This document shows positions 55,291 to 64,000 of a stretch of 64,000 nt of DNA, one piece after another; the stretch's first letter is position 1, and each line of letters begins with the position of its first letter. Below the pieces are notes generated by a model. That model ran no database searches and was not told where the DNA came from. It saw only the letters and a program-made list of their open reading frames with translations. The stretch is from Aliirhizobium smilacinae (lineage in GTDB: Bacteria > Pseudomonadota > Alphaproteobacteria > Rhizobiales > Rhizobiaceae). The stretch is taken from assembly GCF_006335145.1 (NCBI RefSeq), contig NZ_VDMN01000002.1, forward strand, positions 124,001 to 188,000, given 5' to 3'. Made by a program: the position numbers and the translations under genes.

Positions 55291-56646
55291 ATGCCAACGA
55301 CGAATATCCCGCGAGGCCTGAGCCTTGGACGCTATGTAGCAGAAGCGGGAAGCCGGCAGTACGCGGCCGATGTCATTCACGAGGCAAGACGCTCACTTGT
55401 CGACTATCTCGGCGTAACGATTGTGGCCGCGTTTGACGAGACGGTAGAACCCGTCCGGCGCGCCGCGGCAAAATGGAACGCGTCAGGCAAATCCCGGATC
55501 GTGCTTGGCGGCACGACGACTCCGGCGCTTGCGGCGCTGATAAACGCAACGGCCACCCATGCGATGGATTATGACGACGTTCATTATCTGGGAGCGGGGC
55601 ATCCGGGCGGCCCTTGCTGGTCGACAGCACTTGCCGTCGCTCAACACATCGACGCGCCTGACCAGGCAGCACTCGGTGCGTTCATCACTGGGTTCGAGAT
55701 TATGGCGAAGCTGGGAGGCGGAGGCGTGCCGGGGGTCGGCAGGCGTCTTCAGCGGAAAGGGTTTCATCCAACATCCGTGGTCGGCCGGATGGGCGCTGCA
55801 GCGGTTACCGCAGCGCTCTATGGACTGGACGCGTCGCAGTCGTTGCATGCACTTGCAAATACGGCGACGACAGCCGGCGGGCTCGTGGGATCATTCGGAA
55901 CCCATGGAAAACCGTTCCATGCCGGCAAGGCGGCCATGGATGGGATTCTGGCCGCAGACCTGGCGAGCGAAGGTCACGTGGCTGCAATACATCTCTTCGA
56001 GCTGGAACATGGCTGGCTCGACGCATTTATTCAGGATCGACAGGTCGAAGTGCCGCCTCTCGATTTCGACACTGGCTCCGAATTGCTGCGTAACGGCTAC
56101 AAGCTTTTTGCCAGCTGCCGTGCCACGCACGCCTCATCGCAGGCAGCGATGGAACTTGCGGAAAAAATCTCGCACTCGTCAGTCCAAAGCGTTCACGTTA
56201 AAGTTCATGCCGGTGCACTGGTGACAGCCGGAAATCCCGATCCGAAGACGCCGCTCGAGGCAAAATTCAGCGTGGCGTTCTGCGTTGCCATGGCGCTCTC
56301 CGGCTACCGCCTTGCTTGGTCCGATTTTTCCGAATCCGTATTCGCGGACGAGCGCGTGACTTCGCTTTGCAAGAAAGTAGTCGTTGAGGCGGTCGAAGGG
56401 CAATCGCCGGCATCTGCTTACGTCGATGTGATCCTGGACACCAATGACGTCCTACATGCGAAAACCGCAATTATCCTCGGACACCCGGACAACCCGGTCA
56501 GCGACCAGGGTCTGGAAGAAAAGTTCAACAGTCTGGTACGGCCGGTTCTCGGAGAGGCGAATGCCAAAACAATTATCGGGGCGGCCTGGCAATTCGGCGA
56601 GCCTGGTTCGTTGCGCGATATTTCTCAACTCTTAGCTGGAAAATAA
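55291..56646 (+). CDS. MmgE/PrpD-family protein (third of three)
   Basis: 451-residue MmgE/PrpD protein: ARRSLVDYLGVTIVAAFDE, LINATATHAMDYDDVHYLGAGHPGGP, RKGFHPTSVVGRMGAAAVTAAL and YKLFASCRATHASSQAAM. ATG 55291 has a ribosome site (AGGACA) and starts the homologous region; an earlier GTG at 55243 would overlap the exporter gene. In this copy the CC pair of the other two (FPCC/HPCC) becomes FASCRATH, which may mean a different substrate. Confidence 0.88.
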   Translation: MPTTNIPRGLSLGRYVAEAGSRQYAADVIHEARRSLVDYLGVTIVAAFDETVEPVRRAAAKWNASGKSRIVLGGTTTPALAALINATATHAMDYDDVHYLGAGHPGGPCWSTALAVAQHIDAPDQAALGAFITGFEIMAKLGGGGVPGVGRRLQRKGFHPTSVVGRMGAAAVTAALYGLDASQSLHALANTATTAGGLVGSFGTHGKPFHAGKAAMDGILAADLASEGHVAAIHLFELEHGWLDAFIQDRQVEVPPLDFDTGSELLRNGYKLFASCRATHASSQAAMELAEKISHSSVQSVHVKVHAGALVTAGNPDPKTPLEAKFSVAFCVAMALSGYRLAWSDFSESVFADERVTSLCKKVVVEAVEGQSPASAYVDVILDTNDVLHAKTAIILGHPDNPVSDQGLEEKFNSLVRPVLGEANAKTIIGAAWQFGEPGSLRDISQLLAGK

Positions 56647-56897
56647 CCATCGGCCGATGTGGGCAACGACCGTGAAGGTCTCGATGGGGAACGATCTACC
56701 GATCCCGCTTTTCGAGGGAATTCTTGAAAAGACATCACACATAGACAGGCGTGTGATCTCAACACGGGCATCTATTCAGAGTGTGTCATTCGGTGAAAAT
56801 CGGACCCATTGCACGACCTGAGCTTGCAATCTCAAAAAACGGCACGACTTATCGTTTTAAGGCAGCTCATCTTCAGGGCGTTGTCAAGGAGGACAAT
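56647..56897. other. gap after the third MmgE/PrpD gene
   Basis: About 250 bp with no supported gene and no obvious terminator hairpin. It ends in the strong ribosome site (AAGGAGG) of the 38-residue ORF at 56898, and so probably contains that gene's promoter, which I could not pin down. Confidence 0.5.
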
Positions 56898-57014
56898 ATG
56901 TCTTCCGATCGAAACGAACCGTATTTTGGTTCTGCCAGGCTTATTCGCGTCGGATACGCGATGAGTGATAATGGAAAATTTGGCAAATTGATTAATTACG
57001 GCGGCGGGTGCTGA
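56898..57014 (+). CDS. 38-residue small protein upstream of a DUF1488 gene
   Basis: A short ORF (begins MSSDRNEPYFGSARLIRVGY, ends NYGGGC) with a near-perfect ribosome site AAGGAGG six bases from ATG 56898. Its TGA overlaps the ATG of the DUF1488 gene (TGATG), a classic coupling arrangement. A longer in-frame reading from further upstream has no such signal. It has no membrane span or known domain; charged N-terminus, glycine-rich tail with a terminal cysteine. Function unknown. Confidence 0.6.
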   Translation: MSSDRNEPYFGSARLIRVGYAMSDNGKFGKLINYGGGC

Positions 57015-57196
57015 TGGGCATTTCCTTTCCCAACGCGAGCCGCAGCTTTGACCCGAAAAATCGTTGCGTCCGCTTTACCGGCTACGACGGGATGTTTGAG
57101 ATCAAATTTTTTGTCGCCAGCGAAGTTCTTTCCAGCGAGACGCCTCACCGCACTGCAAACGAGGCAGATCTTCTGGCATCCTTCGATGCTTTGTGA
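57014..57196 (+). CDS. DUF1488 family protein
   Basis: 60-residue DUF1488 protein: SFPNASRSFDPKNRCVRFTGYDGMFEIKFFVASEVLSSETP, then ANEADLLASFDAL. These small proteins are common in rhizobia and related bacteria and uncharacterised. Translationally coupled to the 38-residue ORF. ATG 57014 is preferred to GTG 57008 because of the overlap. Confidence 0.75.
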   Translation: MGISFPNASRSFDPKNRCVRFTGYDGMFEIKFFVASEVLSSETPHRTANEADLLASFDAL

Positions 57197-57873
57197 GCGA
57201 GAATTTTGAAGGCCGCGGTCATGGCTTATGGGAAGTCGAAGAGCAACGCCATCACTCTAGACCTCGGGCACTTCCGTTGAGTGATCATCATGGAAGCTCC
57301 ATGATTGCCGCAGCCGAGCGGAGAGAGCAAGGAGACCACATATGACATTCGACCACGCACCTTGAGAACAACGCTCAAACTGTAGGGCGCAAGCTGTAGG
57401 TTGCCGCGATCATCAAACAAGCACCAAGACAACCCGGTCAGCGAAATCTCATCGACTATGGCGATGCGGCGGGACGGGACTACCTGCTGCTTTTGAAGCT
57501 TCTGTTCACAACAGAAAAGCTGTCCATACAGGTTCATCTTGATGATACCGCCGCAAAATCGATGGGGATGGCGAGCGGCAAAAGCGAAGCCTGGTATGTG
57601 TTGGCGGACTTAGGGGCGCAGGTCGCCGTTGGGCTCAAGCGGCCACGGACACAGCTCGAATTCAGGAAGGCAGCGAATGACGGCCTCCTCGACTGGCAGG
57701 ACGCTACAGCTTTGTAAGCCGGCCCATGACAATCCAGGCGATACCGGACGGGACCTTGCCACGGCGTGCTGCCATGAACTCATGATGTTACATTGGCAGC
57801 GAAGCCGAGACGTTTTTTGACACAACTGGTTATCGCGGCCAACTCCTGCATCCATCGAGATCGGAGGTCACGA
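57197..57873. other. poorly resolved region with small open frames
   Basis: Nearly 680 bp between DUF1488 and tpiA. Apart from the plus-strand hypothetical at 57493-57717, a minus-strand frame at 57226-57537 (RRIAIVDEISLTGLSWCLFDDRGNLQL) is protein-like but has no ribosome site. It may be a relic. No repeat or mobile-element end was recognised. Confidence 0.4.
57493..57717 (+). CDS. hypothetical protein, 74 residues, TTG start (doubtful)
   Basis: The open frame includes MGMASGKSEAWYVLADLGAQV and LEFRKAANDGLLDWQDATAL. The start would be TTG without a clear ribosome site, and the frame stays open further upstream, so if real it may be the 3' part of a longer or damaged gene. No domain recognised. 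Confidence 0.3.
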   Translation: MKLLFTTEKLSIQVHLDDTAAKSMGMASGKSEAWYVLADLGAQVAVGLKRPRTQLEFRKAANDGLLDWQDATAL

Positions 57874-58626
57874 TCAATAGACGCTACAAATGGCCAGGAA
57901 ATCGCTGGCTACGAGGCTGGCACCACCGACAAGGGCACCGTTTACGTTTTCAACGCGCAGAATTTCGGCAGCATTCGATGGCTTGACCGAACCGCCATAC
58001 AGGAGCCGCATGAGACTACACTCATCGTCATAGCGATGACTGAGTTCGGAGCGGATAAAGGCGTGCGCTTCTGCGATATCGGCGATCGAGGCCGTGCGAC
58101 CGGTCCCGATTGCCCAGACCGGCTCGTAGGCAATGACTGTATTTTCTGCCGTCACGTCATCCGGCAAGGATCCCGCCAATTGACGGCGGAGTACGTCCAA
58201 CGTCTGATCGCCCAACCTCTCCTCTTCCGTTTCACCTATACAAACGATAGCAGTCAAGCCGGATTTGTGCGCGGCGACGGTCTTGGAACGGATCGATGCG
58301 TCGTCTTCCCTATATCCCATGCGTCGTTCCGAGTGGCCGACGATGACGTGGCTGCCGAGACTGTCGGCAATCATGCTGGCGGAAATATCGCCGGTATAGG
58401 CGCCGCCTTCCTGATGATGGCAATCCTGCGCCCCGATCCGCAACGGCGTGCCAGCGGTCATCACTGCCGCGGAATGGAGCAATGTGGCCGGTACGCAGAT
58501 CAGGGCATCGACGTTGCAGGCGGCGAGGACTTCGCTGGCCGCCACTTTCTCTATTTGCGCGAGGCTGTCGCGCAAACCGTTCATTTTCCAGTTCCCGGCA
58601 ACAAGCGGCTTCGGTACCGATCCCAT
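57874..58626 (-). CDS. tpiA: triose-phosphate isomerase
   Basis: 250-residue TIM with all catalytic features: K14 in GNWKMNG, the histidine of VIVGHSERR, the glutamate of [12 protein letters not shown], and phosphate-loop [10 protein letters not shown] and [11 protein letters not shown] strong ribosome site (GGAGG) precedes ATG 58626. As the last gene of the rha operon it would convert the dihydroxyacetone phosphate made by RhaD to glyceraldehyde 3-phosphate. A related tetrulose-phosphate isomerase role, as in erythritol pathways, is the alternative. Confidence 0.9.
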   Translation of the reverse strand: MGSVPKPLVAGNWKMNGLRDSLAQIEKVAASEVLAACNVDALICVPATLLHSAAVMTAGTPLRIGAQDCHHQEGGAYTGDISASMIADSLGSHVIVGHSERRMGYREDDASIRSKTVAAHKSGLTAIVCIGETEEERLGDQTLDVLRRQLAGSLPDDVTAENTVIAYEPVWAIGTGRTASIADIAEAHAFIRSELSHRYDDECSLMRLLYGGSVKPSNAAEILRVENVNGALVGGASLVASDFLAICSVY

Positions 58627-58800
58627 GGCGTATTCCTCCCTTCGAGCCTCGGTTCTTTGCCGGCCCGGAAATCCTGTTATTCAATGTGCTCTGAGGCGAA
58701 GTACGGCAGCCTTAAAAGCATGCGGCTTCGGCCATTTGTCCATTCCTGGCGGCACTCATTCGCGAGATAGTGACATGCCTCGATCGCTGCATTTAGCGAG

Positions 58801-59133
58801 TTAAGACAGATAGAAGACTTCTTTCAATTCCTGCGAAACCGGGCTGTTGTCCGAATTGCTGGCCATGACATCCGCCATAAAAGCCCACCACTCCTTGCAG
58901 ACCGCGGTATTCGCTACAGCGGCCCAACGCTCCTCCGATTCAATTTCGACCGAGGCGAAGAGCAGGCTCCGCGCCTCGTCAAGATAAATAGCGTAGGAAA
59001 AGGCACCATGCGCTTTCAGGGTCTCGGCCAGTTTCGGCCAGATCTCGTCATGACGACGTTTATATTCGTCATGCTTGTCGGGAAAGACCTGCATGACGAA
59101 TGCTTTTCGGATCCTTGATGCCTGGCTGACCAT
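58801..59133 (-). CDS. rhaM: L-rhamnose mutarotase
   Basis: 110-residue RhaM/YiiL-family protein: [41 protein letters not shown] and the C-terminal [24 protein letters not shown], the family hallmark. It interconverts rhamnose anomers to supply RhaA. ATG 59133 has a ribosome site (AAGAGGGA); longer readings lie over rhaD. It is 11 bp from the rhaD stop. Confidence 0.92.
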   Translation of the reverse strand: MVSQASRIRKAFVMQVFPDKHDEYKRRHDEIWPKLAETLKAHGAFSYAIYLDEARSLLFASVEIESEERWAAVANTAVCKEWWAFMADVMASNSDNSPVSQELKEVFYLS

Positions 59134-59144
59134 GGTGTTCCCTC

Positions 59145-59999
59145 TTATTGCGCGGCGAGACGCCAGTTTTCGAGTGCCATCGCTTCCGGCAACGGTTCGA
59201 CGCCGAAACGCGCAGCAAGATCGCGAAGGTTCTGGGTGGTAATCGTCTGGCGAGCCCCCCCCATCGATACGACCTTGACCAAAACCTCGGCTGCTTTCTC
59301 GGCAGTGTCGATCAGGCCGAAAGCTTCGTCGAGCGTATCGCCAGTGCCGAAGATCCCGTGGAATGGCCACATAACCAGCGTATGATCGGCCATTTCCTTG
59401 GCGGTCGCATCACCGATCGTGTCCGTACCCGGTACGAGCCATCCCATCGTACCGACCCCCTGCGGGAAAACGACAAGGCATTCGGTGCTTGATTCCCAGA
59501 GCGCCCGGGTAACGTTGGCCGGATCGAGGTCCAGCACGAAGGTCAGTGCCAGAAGGTTGGTGGCATGGCAATGCATGATGACACGGTCGCGGCCGTTGCT
59601 GACCTTTTGACGGACACCATGGGATTTCAGATGGGATGCAAGTTCGGAAGTCGGCGCGCCGCCATCCGTGAAGCCCCATAGGATTTTGACCGATGCGCCA
59701 TCGGGCGCGACCTGAACAACACCCATATTGGCTGCAGGATCAAGCTGAACGTTGCGGAAATATTTGCCCGTTCCGGTGACGATGTAATACTGGCCGGCCA
59801 GTTCCGGCAGCGGATCGCTGATCGGCGCACTACGGTTAGCCGGCCACTGCGCCAGATAGGGTGCGACGTCTTCCGGCAGCAGACGCAGGCTGACATTGCC
59901 GCCATTGCGCTCGTCCCACCCCTTCAGCCACATGTCCGAGGTCGCCTTGACCATGGCGGTTACAAACCAGGAATTTGCAGTATGCAGTGTCATGATCAT
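59145..59999 (-). CDS. rhaD: rhamnulose-1-phosphate aldolase
   Basis: 284-residue class II aldolase, slightly longer than E. coli RhaD (274). GNVSLR near the N-terminus binds phosphate; zinc ligands are in [13 protein letters not shown] (two His) and [13 protein letters not shown]; the catalytic glutamate is in [12 protein letters not shown]. It splits L-rhamnulose 1-phosphate into dihydroxyacetone phosphate and L-lactaldehyde. It overlaps rhaA by ATGA. Confidence 0.93.
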   Translation of the reverse strand: MIMTLHTANSWFVTAMVKATSDMWLKGWDERNGGNVSLRLLPEDVAPYLAQWPANRSAPISDPLPELAGQYYIVTGTGKYFRNVQLDPAANMGVVQVAPDGASVKILWGFTDGGAPTSELASHLKSHGVRQKVSNGRDRVIMHCHATNLLALTFVLDLDPANVTRALWESSTECLVVFPQGVGTMGWLVPGTDTIGDATAKEMADHTLVMWPFHGIFGTGDTLDEAFGLIDTAEKAAEVLVKVVSMGGARQTITTQNLRDLAARFGVEPLPEAMALENWRLAAQ

Positions 60000-61267
60000 G
60001 CGGCCTTTCGTTTGCTCAGCACGTTGCGTTCATAATTTTTGACCTCGTCCAGCCAGGCTATGCCGACCGGCACGTTTCTGCTGAGGCAATAGAAATCCCA
60101 AACCGCGGACCACGGCATTGATTTGGCTTCTTCCATCATGGCCAGCCGCGTCGTGAAGTCCCGCTCGCCTTCAGCCTTTTTCAGCCTGGCAACCGGCTCA
60201 AGCAGGGCGCGCAACAACGCTTTGCGCATGTTGCGGGTGCCGATCACCCAGGCAGCCACACGGTTGATGCTGGCGTCGAAGAAATCGAGGCCGATATTCA
60301 CCTTGCCGAGGATGTCACCACGGATCAGCTCGTTGGCGATCGCCTGAAGTTCGTCGTCGAACAGCACGACGTGATCGCTGTCCCAGCGCACCGGGCGCGA
60401 GACATGCAGCAGTACTTCATCGACGAATTGCAGCACCGAGGACAGTTTGTCGGATACGACCTCGGTCGGATGGAAGTGACCGGCATCGAGGCAAAGCAGG
60501 ATGTTGCGACTGGTGGCGTAGCCCATGCAGAATTCGCTGGAGCCGACCGTGTAGCTTTCGGCACCAATGCCGAACAGCTTGCTCTCGACTGCATCCTTGT
60601 GGAAATCGCGCGAAATCGGTTCGGCAATAATTGCGTCCAACGACTGGGCAAGACGCTCGCGCGGCGCAAACCGGTCGGCCGGAAGATCCTTCATGCCATC
60701 GGGCACCCAGATATTCATGACGGATGGCGTGCCGAGTTCCTTGCCGAAATACTCGCTGACCTTGCGGCTTGCCTTGCAATGAGAAATCCAGAAATCGCGC
60801 ACGGCTTTATCGGGATGGCTGAGTGTTAGCCCGTCTGCACTCAAAGGATGCGAAAAGCAGGTCGGGTTGAAATCGAGGCCGATCTGGCTTTTCCTGGCCC
60901 AATCTACCCAGTTCTGGAAATGCCGAGATTCTATCGCATCACGAGCAACTGGTGTGTCACTCTCCAGATAAATGGCATGCAGGTTGAGGCGTTTTTGGCC
61001 GGGAATCTGTGCCATGGCGAAATCGAGATCGGCACGCAGCTCGCTCGGAGTGCCTGCACGGCCCGGATAATTGCCGCTGACCTGGATACCGCCGGTCAGC
61101 TGTCCGGCCGGATTTTCAAAACCTCGAACGTCATCGCCCTGCCAGCAATGCATTGAGATGGGAATGGTGTCGAGGCGGTCCAGTGCGACCGCGGTGTCGA
61201 TACCGGCGGCGGCAAAGACATCACGCGCTATGGCATAAGCGGCTTCGACTTTTTGTGATTGGCTCAT
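59996..61267 (-). CDS. rhaA: L-rhamnose isomerase
   Basis: 423-residue isomerase of the E. coli RhaA type (419 residues), with [37 protein letters not shown] and [17 protein letters not shown], which hold manganese-binding residues. It converts L-rhamnose to L-rhamnulose. The start 61267 forms TGATG with the rhaB stop; earlier residues in the frame are only rhaB sequence. Confidence 0.94.
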   Translation of the reverse strand: MSQSQKVEAAYAIARDVFAAAGIDTAVALDRLDTIPISMHCWQGDDVRGFENPAGQLTGGIQVSGNYPGRAGTPSELRADLDFAMAQIPGQKRLNLHAIYLESDTPVARDAIESRHFQNWVDWARKSQIGLDFNPTCFSHPLSADGLTLSHPDKAVRDFWISHCKASRKVSEYFGKELGTPSVMNIWVPDGMKDLPADRFAPRERLAQSLDAIIAEPISRDFHKDAVESKLFGIGAESYTVGSSEFCMGYATSRNILLCLDAGHFHPTEVVSDKLSSVLQFVDEVLLHVSRPVRWDSDHVVLFDDELQAIANELIRGDILGKVNIGLDFFDASINRVAAWVIGTRNMRKALLRALLEPVARLKKAEGERDFTTRLAMMEEAKSMPWSAVWDFYCLSRNVPVGIAWLDEVKNYERNVLSKRKAA

Positions 61268-62742
61268 CAAGCTTGTCCTTCTTGAGCAGGCAGCGGGCTG
61301 AAAGACTGGAAACGATCCCAGACAGTTTCGGGCACGCAATGACGCGGAACATATTCGGTTAGAGGGAATGAGCGCCGCACGACGGCGCGTGCCTCATCGA
61401 GGCCGGAGAGCTGCCCCAAGGCGATCATCTGTACGCAGACATTTCCAAGCGCCGTCGTCTCGATCGGTCCGGCCGTCACCGGTATGCCGCAGGCGTCGGC
61501 GCAGAGCTGGTTGACGAGATCGTTCTGGCTACCGCCACCAACGATACGAATATGATTGACCGGACGCCCGCGCAGAGTTTCCAGCTCCTCTTTCACGCGG
61601 CGATAGGACAGGGCCAAGCTGTCAAAGATGCAGCGCGACAGGGCGCCTGCGCTCTGCGGTACAGGCTGACCCGTTTCCCGGCAGAATGCCTGGATTTCCG
61701 CGGTCATGTCGGCCGGATTGAGAAAACGCGCGTCCTGGGGATCGATCAGGCTTTGCCAAGGCATGCCATCGCCTGCCGCCGTTACGAGCCCGGCATGATC
61801 CGGCGAACCCAATTCCTTCCGGACCCGCTGGATCAGCCAGAAGCCCATGATGTTCTTCAGGATGCGATAACGGCGCTCGACGCCCCCCTCGTTGGAGACG
61901 TTTGCGTCCAGGGCTTGCGCATCGGCAAACGGGGTTTTGCTCTCGATACCCATAAGCGACCATGTGCCCGAGCTGATGAACGCTTCGTCCTCGGTCTCAA
62001 GTGGAGCGGCGGCGACCGCCGAACCGGTATCGTGTGTGGCTGGGGCGATCACCTTGATGGGGTCACCGCTATGCAACGAAGGCATGTTACCGAGAACAGT
62101 ACCCGCCTCAACCGGCCGTATCATCACGTCTTTCGGCAGGCCCGCAGCTTCGAGCAGATCGGCATCCCAATCATCCTGGTGCAGGTTGAAGAGCTGTGTC
62201 GTCGTCGCGTTGGTGTATTCGTTGGAAAGCACGCCGCAGAGACGGAAGTGCAGATAGTCGGGGATCATCAGGAAATGGCGAGCCCGAGCCAGCCAATCAG
62301 GATGCTGGCGAACCGTTGCCGCCAATTGATAAAGCGTGTTGAACTGCAGGAACTGGATGCCGGTGCGGCGATAGATCTCCGGACGGGAAATCTGCGTGAA
62401 GACCGCCTCCATCATATCGTCCGTACGGTGATCGCGATAAGATACAGCCGGACCAATCCGCTGCAGGTCCTCATCCAGCAGCACATAGTCCACACCCCAG
62501 GTATCGACGCCGACGCTTACCAGAGAACCCTTCTCCTGGGCGGCGGCAAGGCCCTTGCGCATTTCGGTTTCGAGGAAATCGAGATCCCAGCATTGATGGC
62601 CGAAAACATCGTCGTTACGCAGAGTGTTCTCGAAACGATGGGCTTCCGTCAGCGACAAAATGCCATCCTTCAGCTCGCTCAGGATGACCCGGCCACTGCT
62701 GGCACCAATATCGACGGCGGCGATTTTCTCAGGCATTCTCAT
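61267..62742 (-). CDS. rhaB: rhamnulokinase
   Basis: 491-residue FGGY-family kinase (E. coli RhaB 489). N-terminal [47 protein letters not shown] and [20 protein letters not shown] are the conserved nucleotide and sugar motifs. ATG 62742 is chosen for its AAGAGAA ribosome site; 62736 and 62757 are possible. First gene of the operon, divergent from the AraC regulator. Confidence 0.92.
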   Translation of the reverse strand: MRMPEKIAAVDIGASSGRVILSELKDGILSLTEAHRFENTLRNDDVFGHQCWDLDFLETEMRKGLAAAQEKGSLVSVGVDTWGVDYVLLDEDLQRIGPAVSYRDHRTDDMMEAVFTQISRPEIYRRTGIQFLQFNTLYQLAATVRQHPDWLARARHFLMIPDYLHFRLCGVLSNEYTNATTTQLFNLHQDDWDADLLEAAGLPKDVMIRPVEAGTVLGNMPSLHSGDPIKVIAPATHDTGSAVAAAPLETEDEAFISSGTWSLMGIESKTPFADAQALDANVSNEGGVERRYRILKNIMGFWLIQRVRKELGSPDHAGLVTAAGDGMPWQSLIDPQDARFLNPADMTAEIQAFCRETGQPVPQSAGALSRCIFDSLALSYRRVKEELETLRGRPVNHIRIVGGGSQNDLVNQLCADACGIPVTAGPIETTALGNVCVQMIALGQLSGLDEARAVVRRSFPLTEYVPRHCVPETVWDRFQSFSPLPAQEGQA

Positions 62743-62820
62743 GCATGTTCTCTTCATCGTTTTCAGCACCTTAGCCGCAGTCAGGGACATGGCGCCTTGA
62801 AGAAGCAGACATGAGATTTG

Positions 62821-62834
62821 ATGATACGCGTCAT
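62821..62834. promoter_or_regulatory. imperfect palindrome ATGATACGCGTCAT between rhaB and the AraC gene
   Basis: Ten of fourteen positions are symmetric. It lies in the middle of the 237-bp divergent region. Possible operator for the AraC-type regulator, although those usually use direct repeats. Confidence 0.3.
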
Positions 62835-62979
62835 TATTCGAAGATGACGGTAGAGCTTCTGCATCATCGCGCCCGCCCGTATTGATGGAGGCCGGAGCGC
62901 CGCATTGATGCAGATCGGGGACCGGCACTTTCGAATGCGTTACCTGTCAGCTTGTGCGTGATTATGCAGTGTTGATTCG

Positions 62980-63822
62980 ATGAAGCTCTTGGCCAAGGAA
63001 TTTTTTCATTCGGACGCCCAAACGGTCATCGTGGAGGAACGATCGCCGCAGACGGCGTTTCCTCTTCACGATCATGACTTTCAAGAGGTCATGATCGTCC
63101 TTTCCGGCAATGGCTGGCATATGTTGAACGACGAGCCGCACTTCATCACCTGCGGCGAGCTTTTCTATATCAAAGCGGAAGACCATCACGCCTACGAACA
63201 GGTCGATGACCTCTACCTGACAAATATCCTGTTTCGGCCCGACAGGGCCTCGGGTCGCTACGATTTTCTCGATATCATGCGGCGGTCCGCAGATAACGAA
63301 CAGGGGAGCCGGCAGCACTGGCAGGTTACGGAGGATGTTCTTGCAAAGGTCAAACCGCTGATCGAGGCCCTGGAAAACGAGGCCCGCCGATCTGATCCGC
63401 TTTCGGGTGCAATGTCGGAGGCGTTGTTCAGCCAACTCGCCATTGTTTTGTCACGCTCGCAATTCGCCACTGATGCACGAGGGCTGCCGAACGCGGCGCG
63501 ACTGGGGCATGTCCTGAATTATCTCAGGCATAATTGCACCGAGGAAATCGATCTGGAGAGTGTCGCTCAGCGCTTCGGATATTCCTCGCGCAGCTTCAGC
63601 CGGCTGTTTCGCGAGGCAACGGCAACGACGCCGCATAATTACCTCGTCAAGCTTCGGCTGAGCAAAGCCATGCGGGCGCTGCGTGCAACGAATGACAGTG
63701 TCACCGACATTGCTTTTGCCTGCGGCTTCAACGACAGCAATTACTTTTCCTACAGTTTCAGCAAGATGACCGGCATGGCGCCCAGCGAATATCGTCGCAT
63801 GCCCCGCCCGAATTACGCCTGA
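62980..63822 (+). CDS. AraC-family regulator, RhaS/RhaR-like
   Basis: 280-residue regulator with an N-terminal cupin ligand domain (FPLHDHDFQEVMIVLSGNGWHML; ADDHHAYEQ-type His residues near 67) and a C-terminal double helix-turn-helix (IDLESVAQRFGYSSRSFSRLFREATATTPHNYL; DSVTDIAFACGFNDSNYFSYSFSKMTGMAPSEYR). Size and domain order match E. coli RhaS/RhaR. Divergent from rhaBADM-tpiA, which it presumably activates with L-rhamnose. Only one such gene is present, against two in E. coli. Confidence 0.9.
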   Translation: MKLLAKEFFHSDAQTVIVEERSPQTAFPLHDHDFQEVMIVLSGNGWHMLNDEPHFITCGELFYIKAEDHHAYEQVDDLYLTNILFRPDRASGRYDFLDIMRRSADNEQGSRQHWQVTEDVLAKVKPLIEALENEARRSDPLSGAMSEALFSQLAIVLSRSQFATDARGLPNAARLGHVLNYLRHNCTEEIDLESVAQRFGYSSRSFSRLFREATATTPHNYLVKLRLSKAMRALRATNDSVTDIAFACGFNDSNYFSYSFSKMTGMAPSEYRRMPRPNYA

Positions 63823-63868
63823 ACATCGCATCGCCTGCCTTCAGCAGGGCGGCACCTTACAAAATCAA

Positions 63869-63892
63869 AAGGCCCGCCATAAGGCAGGCCTT
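63869..63892 (-). terminator. intrinsic terminator between the AraC and FucO-like genes
   Basis: AAGGCCCGCC, ATAA, GGCAGGCCTT: 10-bp arms with one mismatch. On the minus strand the stem is followed by a T-rich stretch (TTGATTTTGT), 36 bp beyond the stop of the minus-strand reductase gene; on the plus strand it lies 47 bp after the AraC stop, so it may work in both directions. Confidence 0.65.
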
Positions 63893-63927
63893 CCGCAATC
63901 GGTAGAAAATCAAGCTTCCGTTCGTAG

Positions 63928-64000
63928 TCAGAGAGCCTTCTTGTAAAGCTCCAGAATGTCTTCATCCGTGGCTGCGACTGGGTTGCCGGGTGCGCAAGGA
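63928..64000 (-). CDS. lactaldehyde reductase / iron-containing alcohol dehydrogenase (C-terminus only)
   Basis: The last 23 codons of a minus-strand gene are visible and read PCAPGNPVAATDEDILELYKKAL. This matches the C-terminal pattern of FucO-type group III alcohol dehydrogenases (CxxGNPR-ATxEDIxELY). FucO reduces L-lactaldehyde, the second product of RhaD, to 1,2-propanediol, which fits its position beside the rhamnose genes. The rest lies beyond the window. Confidence 0.68.
   Translation of the reverse strand, partial: PCAPGNPVAATDEDILELYKKAL

Noticed and set aside
57226..57537. Minus-strand 103-residue frame as a gene
   Set aside because: Looks partly protein-like but has no ribosome site or recognised domain and overlaps another doubtful frame.

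Overview
This 64 kb window looks like a catabolic, accessory-type region from an alphaproteobacterium of the Rhizobiales (Rhizobium/Agrobacterium type). The base composition is moderately high in GC. ABC uptake cassettes are unusually dense, LysR/GntR/TetR/AraC regulators sit beside single operons, and many genes overlap by ATGA. I saw no rRNA, tRNA, CRISPR array, replication gene or recognisable insertion sequence. The organism assignment is inference from gene content.

Layout, left to right. (1) 1-2539: the end of a polar amino-acid ABC permease gene and a YdfG-type short-chain dehydrogenase, divergent from a LysR regulator. (2) 2566-8504, minus strand: a seven-gene operon (accB-like, accC, a second biotinyl-like protein without the biotin motif, pxpB, pxpC, pxpA, aminotransferase), in effect a split urea-carboxylase/5-oxoprolinase-type system. 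(3) 8875-10372: a short-chain dehydrogenase divergent from a TetR regulator, with two copies of a palindromic operator between them. (4) 10559-22648, minus strand: a nine-gene operon with a polyamine-type ABC transporter, hyuA/hyuB, an M24 peptidase, a GntR regulator and a biotin-sulfoxide-reductase-like molybdoenzyme. (5) 22914-25642: a ThDP-dependent acetolactate-synthase-like enzyme followed by decayed DNA with a truncated permease. (6) 25643-35798: a GntR regulator, an aminotransferase, a threonine aldolase and a second polyamine-type ABC cassette, divergent from an amidohydrolase and an amidase gene. (7) 36156-45574: a Dpp-type peptide transporter operon carrying a cytoplasmic class-A-beta-lactamase-like protein and an AbgB-like amidohydrolase, preceded by two tandem LysR genes. 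(8) 45684-56646, mostly plus strand: three MmgE/PrpD paralogues, a LysR/monooxygenase/MFS trio, a complete TctABC-type tripartite carrier and a TauE-family exporter. (9) 56898-57717: small hypothetical genes, including a 38-residue ORF coupled to a DUF1488 gene. (10) 57874-64000: an E. coli-type L-rhamnose operon (rhaB, rhaA, rhaD, rhaM, tpiA) divergent from an AraC regulator, with the C-terminus of a lactaldehyde reductase at the edge.

Common theme: each block pairs an importer with enzymes that open amides, lactams, hydantoins or peptides, or that process amino acids and carboxylic acids, under a local regulator. The best candidates for undescribed biology are the split carboxylase operon with its lysine-less carrier paralogue, the hydantoinase/molybdoenzyme operon, the beta-lactamase-like protein without signal peptide in the peptide transporter operon, and the coupled small-ORF/DUF1488 pair.
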